The notes under the pieces: model-generated | Database searches by the model: none | The model's input: the letters and a program-made list of their open reading frames with translations, nothing else | Told to the model about the DNA's origin: nothing | Part shown: positions 51,754 through 60,180 of the stretch, in pieces | Position numbering within the stretch: position 1 is the first letter of the stretch | Layout of the letters: each line of letters starts with the position of its first letter | Position numbers and translations under genes: made by a program | NCBI RefSeq assembly: GCF_009909185.1 | Contig: NZ_JAAAMV010000026.1 | Location: forward strand, 1-64,000 | Reading direction: 5' to 3' | DNA length: 64,000 nucleotides | From: Paenibacillus glycinis | GTDB lineage: Bacteria > Bacillota > Bacilli > Paenibacillales > Paenibacillaceae

Positions 51754-54700
51754 ATGAACCGCTTGTTTACGGCAAAAAGAAAAAAACGCCATCTCTGGGC
51801 CCATGTCCTGACAGCCTTCCTGCTGTTGGCAGGCAGTGTGCCTTCTTTGCATGCCCAGACGGTCCGGGCGGCCGGCGCGGCCGTCGAGGACAGCGCGGAC
51901 AGCTACCTGCTGTCCATGAACCGTTCGATTTACGCTTCGTCCTCGCTTGGCGGCAACACGCCGGATATGGCCGTGGACGGCAGCGCGAACAGCCGTTGGG
52001 AAAGCGTCTGGAAGAAAGACTTGCAGTGGATTTATGTCGATCTGGGAGCCGCCGCGAGCCTCACGAAGGTCGTGGTCGATTGGGAAAACGCGTATTCCAG
52101 CGCGTATACGATCCAGGTTTCCGACGACGAGTACCGTTGGCGGGATATCACGCCGGTCATGCAGGGGAAGCCCGGCGAAGTCGCGATCGACGTTGCCGCT
52201 GCGGGACGTTACGTCCGTCTGTTCAGCACGGCGCGCGCCCAGCAGCCTTACGGCATCTCCATACGGGAATTCAGCGTTTACGGAACCGGCGGCCTGGGCG
52301 GTCCTCCGCTGCCGGCAGCTCCGAACCTGGCCTTCGACCAGCCGGTGACCGTCTCGTCCACCGAGATCGACGAGCCAAGCAAATCGGCTGAAGACAAAGC
52401 GAAGATGGAACCCAAAAACTATCTGGCCCGCAATGCAACCGACGGCAGCAGGGATACGCGCTGGTCCTCCGTCTACAAGGACAACGAATGGCTCTATGTC
52501 GATTTGGGCCGAAAAAGCGAAATCGGCAGCATCGCGCTCGACTGGGAAGCCGCTTTCGGACGGGCTTACGACATCCAGGTTTCCGACGATGCCAAGCATT
52601 GGACGACCGTTTACCGGCAGCTTAACGGCAGCGGCGGCCGAGAAACGATACCGGTCTACGCGAATGCCCGTTATGTGAAGATGGCCGGCATCGCGCGCGG
52701 CGGCACCAACGGTTATTCGCTGTTCGAATTCGAGGTGCATGCGTACCGGGAAGGCGATCCGAAGCCGGTCTACGAGCTTCCCGCTATCCCGGCCGCCGCC
52801 GCCGTGCAGGTCGGCGCCGGCAGCTACGAGAAGCACGATATCACGCAATTGGAACCGAAGAATCCTACATATCGCACCTCCGATATCGCGGCGCCGATTC
52901 CTTCCAACGACTGGTGGCAGTCCATTCTCGTCTCCAAGCTCGGCGATGGCAGCAGCCTCATGACGCTGCCCCTGAAGAGCTGGTATACCAAGCAGGGGCT
53001 GGCTGTATTGAACCCGGGCGCCGGGTTTGCGCATGGCGATTCCATCGATGCCGACGGCGACCCGGACCTCTACTTGACCAGCAATACGATCAATCCCGCG
53101 AGCATGGAAACCAAGATTTCCGGTTACGGCGATTATTCCGCCAACGTCGTCCTCAGCGATGACGACACGGCCAAAATGAGCACGACCTTCGTGAAAGGAT
53201 CGCCTTTCCTGTACAATACGTACGACGATCCGGATGCCGTTATCCTGCAATCGCCGGCGATGACCCGTCTGTTCGATGCCGACGGCAATCCGGTGCTGGC
53301 GAACGACGGAGACGTATACACGGCCGATCATATCGGCTTGGAAGTGACGAACAAGGACAAGGCGCCCGTGCCGCAAACCTTCGTTCGCCACTACGGAATC
53401 TTCGTCCCTGAAGGAACGATTTTCATGAAGCTCGGCAACACGATCAAAATCAAGCTGGGCGGCGGCGAAAATTACTTGTCGCTCGCGGCGCTTCCTTCCG
53501 CGGCCGAGCTCGAACTGTTTTACCGCCATGCGTATGCTTTCGTGACCGGTACCAAAGTCGATTACCGTTTCGATGAACAGACCTCCACGGTGACGACCGA
53601 CTTCACGACGACTGCCGAACCGAAGCGTCCGGGCTTTTCGGCGGATACGATCCTGACGCTGCTTCCGCATCAGTGGAAGATATCGGATACGGCGCTCACG
53701 GAGCTCAGCTATCCGTCGATCCGCGGGACGCTGAAAATCGCTATCGGCCATGGGTTTACCACGTCGGACCGCTTTAACGGCTTGATCCCGCAGTTCGTCG
53801 AGCCGAACGATCCGACGTATTCCCGCGCCCAGCTCGTCGCTTACCTGGATCAATTGGACGCCGACGCGGCGAACGGCCTGATGGCCGAGGATCCGTACTG
53901 GCAGGGCAAGAAGCTTCATCCGCTTGCGTTGGCGGCGCTCATCAGCGACCAGCTTGGCGATCATGAGCGGAGGGACCGTTATCTGGCCGATCTGAGAACG
54001 ATATTGACCGACTGGTATACTTACTCGCCGGAAGAGAAGCTGCATGGGACTTATTTCCATTATTCGGAATATTGGGGTTCTCTGATGGCGTACCATACCG
54101 GATTCGGCTTGAATACCGGGTTGACCGACCATCATTTCACGTACGGGTATTATATTTTTGCTTCGGCCGTGTTGGCCACGTACGATCAGTCGTTTAAGCG
54201 CGACTACGGCGACATGGTCGAAACGCTGATCCGCGATTACGCGAATCCGTCCAGAACCGACAGCCAGTTCCCTTGGTTCCGGAACTTCGACCCGTATGAA
54301 GGCCATTCCTGGGCGGGCGGGTACGCCGATAACCGCAGCGGCAACAACCAGGAAGCCGCGGGCGAAGCGCTGTTCAGCTGGGTCGGCGAATACATGTGGG
54401 GCCTGGTAACCGATAACGATACGTATCGCGATGCGGGGATTTGGGGCTTTACGACCGAAGAAAAGGCAGTGGAGCAGTACTGGTTCAACTATGACGGCGA
54501 TAACTGGGCAAAGGGGTACGATCATGCGACCGCAGGTCAGGTTTACGGCAGCGCGACGGCCTTCACGACCTTCTTCAACGGGGATCCGGAGTATGTATAC
54601 GGCATCCATTGGCTGCCGCCCGCGGAGTGGATGACGTACTACGGCCGTCAGCCGGAGAAAGCCGCCGCTTTGTATCGAGGGATGGCCGGCGAAATCGAAG

Positions 54701-56355
54701 GCGGGCAGGAGCGCGCCTGGTATCACATCATCTGGCCGTTCGAATCCATCAGCGATTCGCAGGCGGTGCTGGGCAAGTGGGATACCGCGAACATGCAGCA
54801 AAATGAAGCGTTCAACGCATACTGGTTCGTACATGGCATGACGTCGCTCGGACATCGCAGCGCCGATATTTGGGCCGATGACCCGGCGGTAACCGTGTAC
54901 GAGAAAGACGGCGCATATACGGCGCAAATCTGGAATCCTGCGGAACGCGCCAAAACGATCCATTTCTTCGACAAAGCCGGCGCTTTGGGCTCCGCAACGG
55001 TATACGCGAACGCGCTCGCGGCCGTGGATCCGTTGAAAAACAGCGTTCTTAGCGGCCCCGATCCATCCCAGGGCATCACGTACCTGGATCGTTCCGCGTG
55101 GTCGATCACGGCCTCCGCAGCCGGAGAGCCGCTGGAGCGCCTGACCGACGGCGATCCGTCGACGCGCTGGTCCTCGGGCAAGACGCAGGCCGCCGGCGAC
55201 TGGCTGCAGCTCGATCTGGGCGCCGAACGGCGCTTCGATACGCTGTTCATGAACTCCGGCACGAACTGGAACGATTACGCGCACGGGTATGAAGTGTACG
55301 TCTCCAAGGACGGGGAGAGCTGGGGAGAGCCGGCGGCCTCCGGAAAAGGCACTTCCCCGAGCATCGCGGTATCGCTGCCCGAACAAACGGCGCGGTTCGT
55401 GAGAATCGTCCTTACCGAAGCGAACGACAGCTGGTGGTCGATCTCCGAAGTCCAAATCGCCAAGTTCGGCAAACCGGCAGCCGAGACGCCGCCGGATCAA
55501 CTCGGCGAGTTGGACCGCACGGCTTGGATCGTGACCGCCTCCTCCGCGCAGGGCGACGACATTGCGGCCAATATGCTGGACGGAGACGGCGATACGCGCT
55601 GGACGACCGGCCAAACCCAGACGAACGGGCAATGGCTGCAAATCGACTTGGGCGAAACGAAAAGCTTCGACAGCGTGGCTTTGCTTTCCGGAAATTCCGC
55701 GGACGATTACGCGCGCGGTTATGAGCTGTACGTTTCCCAGGACGGGGTGAATTGGGGAACGGCGGCCGCCGCCGGCAAAGGAGAAGCCGGAACGACGTTG
55801 ATTACGTTCCCGGCTCGGCATGCGCGCTACATCCGGATCGTCCAAACCGGAGAGGCCGATAAGTGGTGGTCCGTTGCCGAGCTGAACGCATACTATTATG
55901 GCATCGGCAAACAAAAACCGCTTGCGCCCGGCGGCTGGACAGCGACGGCTTCTTCGACGGCGGGCGGCGAGAGCGCGCAGTCGATGCTGGACGGCGCATC
56001 GGATACCCGCTGGTCAACGGGCAGCGAACAGCGGAACGGCGATTTTATCGTGCTTGACTTCGGAGCCGAACAAATCTTCGACCAGCTGGCCATGGACAGC
56101 GGGAGAAGCCGCGACGACTTCGCGAGAGGCTACGAGGTCTACGTTTCGCGCGACGGCGAGAACTGGGGCGTTCCGATTGCTTCCGGCAAAGGAAACGGGC
56201 CGCAGATAACGGCAGCGTTCCCGCTGCAAACCGCGCGTTATATGAAGATCGTCCAAACGGGGACGGACGCGCATTGGTGGTCCATCGCCGAGCTGCGGCT
56301 CTTTACGCCGGATACGGGCGGCGACGCCGCCGGCATATTCCGTTCAAGAGCCTGA
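51754..56355 (+). CDS. Secreted GH81 endo-beta-1,3-glucanase with five F5/8-type-C modules
   Basis: This 1533-residue exported enzyme has a signal peptide at about 1-38. Two F5/8-type-C (discoidin, CBM32-like) modules lie at about 50-179 and 189-330, a GH81 catalytic region at about 362-1096, and three more F5/8 modules at about 1109-1235, 1251-1378 and 1389-1517. The GH81 active-site pieces are visible: TDHHFTYGY near residue 790, which holds the acid Asp, and NNQEAAGEA near 863, which carries the two conserved Glu residues. GH81 cuts beta-1,3-glucans such as laminarin, callose or fungal wall glucan. No anchor domain is present. A large leftward open frame lies opposite this gene and is a composition artefact. 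Confidence 0.92.
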   Translation: MNRLFTAKRKKRHLWAHVLTAFLLLAGSVPSLHAQTVRAAGAAVEDSADSYLLSMNRSIYASSSLGGNTPDMAVDGSANSRWESVWKKDLQWIYVDLGAAASLTKVVVDWENAYSSAYTIQVSDDEYRWRDITPVMQGKPGEVAIDVAAAGRYVRLFSTARAQQPYGISIREFSVYGTGGLGGPPLPAAPNLAFDQPVTVSSTEIDEPSKSAEDKAKMEPKNYLARNATDGSRDTRWSSVYKDNEWLYVDLGRKSEIGSIALDWEAAFGRAYDIQVSDDAKHWTTVYRQLNGSGGRETIPVYANARYVKMAGIARGGTNGYSLFEFEVHAYREGDPKPVYELPAIPAAAAVQVGAGSYEKHDITQLEPKNPTYRTSDIAAPIPSNDWWQSILVSKLGDGSSLMTLPLKSWYTKQGLAVLNPGAGFAHGDSIDADGDPDLYLTSNTINPASMETKISGYGDYSANVVLSDDDTAKMSTTFVKGSPFLYNTYDDPDAVILQSPAMTRLFDADGNPVLANDGDVYTADHIGLEVTNKDKAPVPQTFVRHYGIFVPEGTIFMKLGNTIKIKLGGGENYLSLAALPSAAELELFYRHAYAFVTGTKVDYRFDEQTSTVTTDFTTTAEPKRPGFSADTILTLLPHQWKISDTALTELSYPSIRGTLKIAIGHGFTTSDRFNGLIPQFVEPNDPTYSRAQLVAYLDQLDADAANGLMAEDPYWQGKKLHPLALAALISDQLGDHERRDRYLADLRTILTDWYTYSPEEKLHGTYFHYSEYWGSLMAYHTGFGLNTGLTDHHFTYGYYIFASAVLATYDQSFKRDYGDMVETLIRDYANPSRTDSQFPWFRNFDPYEGHSWAGGYADNRSGNNQEAAGEALFSWVGEYMWGLVTDNDTYRDAGIWGFTTEEKAVEQYWFNYDGDNWAKGYDHATAGQVYGSATAFTTFFNGDPEYVYGIHWLPPAEWMTYYGRQPEKAAALYRGMAGEIEGGQERAWYHIIWPFESISDSQAVLGKWDTANMQQNEAFNAYWFVHGMTSLGHRSADIWADDPAVTVYEKDGAYTAQIWNPAERAKTIHFFDKAGALGSATVYANALAAVDPLKNSVLSGPDPSQGITYLDRSAWSITASAAGEPLERLTDGDPSTRWSSGKTQAAGDWLQLDLGAERRFDTLFMNSGTNWNDYAHGYEVYVSKDGESWGEPAASGKGTSPSIAVSLPEQTARFVRIVLTEANDSWWSISEVQIAKFGKPAAETPPDQLGELDRTAWIVTASSAQGDDIAANMLDGDGDTRWTTGQTQTNGQWLQIDLGETKSFDSVALLSGNSADDYARGYELYVSQDGVNWGTAAAAGKGEAGTTLITFPARHARYIRIVQTGEADKWWSVAELNAYYYGIGKQKPLAPGGWTATASSTAGGESAQSMLDGASDTRWSTGSEQRNGDFIVLDFGAEQIFDQLAMDSGRSRDDFARGYEVYVSRDGENWGVPIASGKGNGPQITAAFPLQTARYMKIVQTGTDAHWWSIAELRLFTPDTGGDAAGIFRSRA

Positions 56356-56367
56356 ATAGATGTTTCG

Positions 56368-56396
56368 AACCCGGCGCCGCAGGCGCCGGGTTTTTA
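56368..56396 (+). terminator. Intrinsic terminator after the GH81 gene
   Basis: ACCCGGCGCC (56369-56378) pairs with GGCGCCGGGT (56382-56391) around GCA and is followed by TTTT. Confidence 0.9.
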
Positions 56397-56412
56397 GGTT
56401 TTCGGCACGCGG

Positions 56413-57486
56413 CTAGGTAAGCTTCGTATTTCCGTCGTTCTGGATAATCGTATTGATCTTGAAATCGACCTTCAGCTTCGGCAGATACTCGGTTCTCCAG
56501 TTGCGCAATTGCGCGCGGGGAATATCCTTCCTGAAATATTGGCCTAGTCCGAGGATGTCGGATTCCTGGGTTTGAACTTTATGCAGCATGCCGTCGAACC
56601 GCTTCGCGAGGATTTCCTCGACCTCCTTTTTCACGAGCTTCGACGTCACGGATCCCTTCGTTTCCACGATCGACACCTTCAGCGTGATGCGGACGTCCAG
56701 ATGAGGCGTGCCATGGGCGAACTTGCTGCGATGGCGCACGGAGCTTCGCAGGATCAGCACGCTGGCATGGTCCATCACCTCGATTTTCCCTTGCGCGCTT
56801 TGACCGTTGAAGGAGTTGAAGAGCAGCGTTTCCTCCGGGGATATCCGGTCCACCATTTTTCCGTTCTTGATGAGTGCCGATCCCAGATAGTCGATCGTCC
56901 CGCTGCGTCCGGATTTGATGATCGGAATGGCGACGTCGCGGGTGTACGAATGAATGCTTCGGTAGACTTCCCATATCCGCGTCAAGGACATCTGGGGATT
57001 CCATCCCGCGTTTTTCTCGAAACAATCGTACAGCGTCGTGCCCTTCGGCGTCATGGAGCTTGCCACGTAATCGAAGAAAGGATCCAACTTCTCGTCGCAT
57101 ATGGCGATGATCGTTTTGGGAGAGATGTCCCTCGCTCTCATGAAGCTGGAGATGCTGTCCGTCAGGCCCTCTCGGGCGTATTCCGTTTCGACGAGGATCA
57201 ATTTGAGATGCAGCAGATCGACGCTGGTCTCCATTCGCTCGCTGATCTTGTCGACGGCTTGATTGATGGTTTTGCCCGTTTGGCTGATGATGCGGATGTC
57301 GATTCCCTTCTGGCTCGTCTCCGGGATTTGCAGCACCACCTCGTAGAGATCGTCATGCAGGGCGACTCCCATGACGACGGGCAATGAACGGTGATCGATG
57401 TCCCGGTTGTCCCAACATCCGCAGAGAGCGCACAACAGTCCGACGACGGCCGACAAGCCCGCGCCGCGCTTCAACGTTCGCTTCAT
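56413..57486 (-). CDS. Spore germination lipoprotein, Ger(x)C family (second cluster)
   Basis: This 357-residue C subunit has a lipobox LCGC (lipidated Cys at 24) and then WDNRDIDHRSLPVVMGVALHD, the family start. The C-terminal half has the usual EIL...VQ...DILGLGQYFRKDIP segment. The ATG at 57486 overlaps the B gene stop (ATGA). It is the last gene of a leftward A-B-C cluster. A longer open frame upstream lies within the B gene and is not used. Confidence 0.92.
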   Translation of the reverse strand: MKRTLKRGAGLSAVVGLLCALCGCWDNRDIDHRSLPVVMGVALHDDLYEVVLQIPETSQKGIDIRIISQTGKTINQAVDKISERMETSVDLLHLKLILVETEYAREGLTDSISSFMRARDISPKTIIAICDEKLDPFFDYVASSMTPKGTTLYDCFEKNAGWNPQMSLTRIWEVYRSIHSYTRDVAIPIIKSGRSGTIDYLGSALIKNGKMVDRISPEETLLFNSFNGQSAQGKIEVMDHASVLILRSSVRHRSKFAHGTPHLDVRITLKVSIVETKGSVTSKLVKKEVEEILAKRFDGMLHKVQTQESDILGLGQYFRKDIPRAQLRNWRTEYLPKLKVDFKINTIIQNDGNTKLT

Positions 57487-58553
57487 AGTCCGACCTTCCT
57501 CTTGCGGATCCGGCCTGCGAAGAAACAGGTCGACAGCGGCACGGCCACCAGGATGTAGAATCTCAGATACGTCCCCCACCAATAGAATTCCGTAATGTCC
57601 TTCCAATCGGGAATGTACAAGCACACGATAAAGACGAAGAGGGGGATCGCGAGCAGGATATACGCGGGTTTTAACGACGGAAAGCTTTGGTTCACGACCC
57701 GCATCGCCGACCATAGCACGATCGATAGATAGAGCATCATGAACGAGATCAAGCTGAGCAGCAAGAACAGCGTGATGCGGTCGAACATGATCCACGTGAT
57801 CGAAATGGTGTCGAGCGCCACGACGAACGGAAAATTAAACGTGGAGGCGGTAGCTTGGCCGAAGGTCAGAATAGGGATATAGACGGAGAAAACAAAGAAC
57901 GGCAGGAGCGCGAGGGCGCCGAAGACGATATGCCGTTTCCGGTAGGCAACGTAAGGCTGCGTGAAGCCGAGAAACAGAAATCCTCCCGCAAACACGAAGA
58001 AGCTCTCCAGGTAGCTCGGGTTGGTCAGGAACGAGGACTTGCCGATCAACGGATAGACGTACCGCCAATCGACGTTCTGGAAAGAGGCGGAGAAGAAAAA
58101 CAAGATCACCGGCACATTGATGCAGCCGATCAGCAAGCCCGTGCGGAAGATGGATCGAATGCCCTTGAAGGCGATATAGGACGAGATGAACAAGAATAAA
58201 AACATGATCGCCCAAAGCGGCGTGCTGGACAGGAAAACGACCGTCATGATCTCCGACAAGCACCGCACCGAGACGACGCAGATCAATAGAAAATAAACGG
58301 TGATCGGAAGCAGGAACAAGAGCGATACGCCTTTCCCCATTCCCAGGTACATGCTGACGATATCCCGATTCCCCAGCCGGACGAGCCCTTTCATATAAAC
58401 GGCGATCGCGCCGAGATGCACCGCGAACCCGAGGACGATCGGAATCCAATGCCCGTCCTCCGTGCTGGCGATAATATCGCCCGGGTACATGAAGAAGATC
58501 AGGCCGAGATGCGTGATGAAATAGATCAGGGTCACCTGCCAGGACTTATCCAT
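57483..58553 (-). CDS. Spore germination permease-like protein, GerB family (second cluster)
   Basis: The 356-residue protein has about ten helices and a Spore_permease (GerB) fold, with an early VTLIYFITHLGLIFFMYPGDI. The ATG at 58553 lies inside the end of the A gene so that start and stop overlap (ATGGATAA), coupling translation; GAAGGA stands 11 bases upstream. An ATG at 58565 is nearly on top of that RBS and is less likely. Confidence 0.9.
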   Translation of the reverse strand: MDKSWQVTLIYFITHLGLIFFMYPGDIIASTEDGHWIPIVLGFAVHLGAIAVYMKGLVRLGNRDIVSMYLGMGKGVSLLFLLPITVYFLLICVVSVRCLSEIMTVVFLSSTPLWAIMFLFLFISSYIAFKGIRSIFRTGLLIGCINVPVILFFFSASFQNVDWRYVYPLIGKSSFLTNPSYLESFFVFAGGFLFLGFTQPYVAYRKRHIVFGALALLPFFVFSVYIPILTFGQATASTFNFPFVVALDTISITWIMFDRITLFLLLSLISFMMLYLSIVLWSAMRVVNQSFPSLKPAYILLAIPLFVFIVCLYIPDWKDITEFYWWGTYLRFYILVAVPLSTCFFAGRIRKRKVGL

Positions 58554-59886
58554 GCTTGATTTCATCCTTCTTGCTCGAGAAGCCGATATACGGAATCCCG
58601 TAGGTATTCAAACTCGCCACATAGGCGCAAATCAGCAGCAGCCCCTCCAAGATGCCGAGCACCCCGTAGATGGCGGCCATGATCACGATGACGTATTTCG
58701 AGATGCGAAGGGAAAGCGAATGCTGCAGCCCTACGATGGTCGAGTTCGAGATCGTGGTGGCCGCCAGAATGATGATCAGCAGATTGCTGACCAGCTTGGC
58801 TTGCACGACGGCCTGTCCCAGGATGATGCCGCCGACCATGGTGATCGTCGGTCCGATATTTTTGGGCAAGCGGATGCTCGCCTCGATGATCAACTCCAGG
58901 ATGAAGAGCATGAGGATCATTTCGATGATGGCGGGATAAGGGATGCCTACCCGGGTTTGGGCGATGGAGATCGCCATCTCGATGCGGAGCACCTCGGGAT
59001 TGACGGAAACGAGCGCGACGTACAGGCCCGGGAGGACCACGGTCAGCCATGCGCCGATCAAGCGCAGCGCGCGCAAAAACAACATCAGCGGCAGCGGAAG
59101 ATTCCGGTCGCTGTCCAGGAAGAAGACGTCCCAAAGCAGGCTCGGGACGACGAGCGCGATCGGCAGCCGGTCGATGAACAGGACGGCTCTGCCTTTTCGC
59201 AGGAAATTGGCGGCTTCCTGCGGCAGCTCCGTTTGGCTGAATTTCGAAATCAAGACCCAGGACGGGAAGCCCATGATTTTTTTCGAGAGCTGCTGCAGGT
59301 TTTCGATTTGCCTGCTCCGGTTTTTTTGGATCTGGCCCACGAGTTTATGAATGAATTCCATGTTCGTGCGGCCCTCGTAATACAGGAGCGAGATCTTCGT
59401 GGTTTCCTCGGTTCCGATATGATAGGAGCCGACTCTTAAATTGTCGGTCAACAGCTGCTTGCGAACGATGCCGATATTGGCATGGATATCCTCCGTGAAC
59501 GAATTCAAGGAGCCTTGGAATACGTTCTCGTTGATCGGCGGCTCGATGGCGCGATTGAGCGGCTTTGGCGTCGGTTCCATGATGACGCAGGACCCGTCGT
59601 CTTCGAAGCAGATCAGGAGCTTGCCCGTCAGCAGGCTCAAACGTGCCTTCGCGCTATCGGACCGATCGCAGACTTCGCCCAGTTCGGCTTTGAGCTCGTC
59701 CCGCGCGGTCCCGGTTAGGACGGCGGCTTCTATATAAGCTTGCAAGCCGAGTTTCGTAGTCGCGATATCCAATAACGTATTGAAGCCGGCAAGGACGACC
59801 CGGGAATCCATAAACGTCTCTTCCAACGCGAAAAAATCGTCGTCGCCGGAAAATTTGTTCTTCATCTCCTGGATCAGCGTATGCAT
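58546..59886 (-). CDS. Spore germination protein, GerA family (second cluster)
   Basis: This is a 446-residue A subunit with a soluble N-terminal half (GSLNSFTEDIHANIGIVRKQL is the equivalent of the GPREGFTED motif) and about five helices in the C-terminal half, including PAIIEMILMLFILELIIEASIRLPKNIGPTITMVGG split over two segments. The first motif departs from the usual GPxxxFxE form. AAAGGA precedes the ATG. With 57483 and 56413 it makes a second complete receptor, with gene order A-B-C rather than A-C-B. Confidence 0.9.
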   Translation of the reverse strand: MHTLIQEMKNKFSGDDDFFALEETFMDSRVVLAGFNTLLDIATTKLGLQAYIEAAVLTGTARDELKAELGEVCDRSDSAKARLSLLTGKLLICFEDDGSCVIMEPTPKPLNRAIEPPINENVFQGSLNSFTEDIHANIGIVRKQLLTDNLRVGSYHIGTEETTKISLLYYEGRTNMEFIHKLVGQIQKNRSRQIENLQQLSKKIMGFPSWVLISKFSQTELPQEAANFLRKGRAVLFIDRLPIALVVPSLLWDVFFLDSDRNLPLPLMLFLRALRLIGAWLTVVLPGLYVALVSVNPEVLRIEMAISIAQTRVGIPYPAIIEMILMLFILELIIEASIRLPKNIGPTITMVGGIILGQAVVQAKLVSNLLIIILAATTISNSTIVGLQHSLSLRISKYVIVIMAAIYGVLGILEGLLLICAYVASLNTYGIPYIGFSSKKDEIKHG

Positions 59887-60180
59887 GGCGGTTCATCCTT
59901 TGCATGGTGATAGATACATGGAGTATCCCCTGATCTGGCATGAATATACAGCAAATGGAAAGGTATGGGACTAACCCGGATGCGGCCGCTCGGCAGGGAT
60001 TAGCGCGCCCGTTCGAACGCGCGGTCTCCCTCTTTACCAAAATACGGGTCTATGATACCTTTATTTCAGTAGATTGCGGGTTCGTAGAGGCAATCCCCGG
60101 AGAGCGCGTCCGGCATGTGGCGCCAGTGAGCCCTTATCGGCAGCGGCCGATGGAAATCCGACATCAAAGGTGAGACACCG
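59887..60180. promoter_or_regulatory. Divergent region between the second ger cluster and the hybrid kinase
   Basis: On the minus strand TGTATA, a 17-base spacer and GATACTC lie about 25 to 60 bases before the GerA start and are roughly like a sigma-G promoter (G-M-A-T-R and C-A-T-N-M-T-A), as expected for ger genes. The match is imperfect. No clear promoter for the rightward kinase was found. Confidence 0.35.

Noticed and set aside
51685-55914. 1409-codon open frame on the minus strand
   Set aside because: It lies wholly opposite the GH81 gene, has no signal, domain or RBS, and reads as low-complexity Arg/Val/Ile sequence, an effect of GC-rich codon bias.
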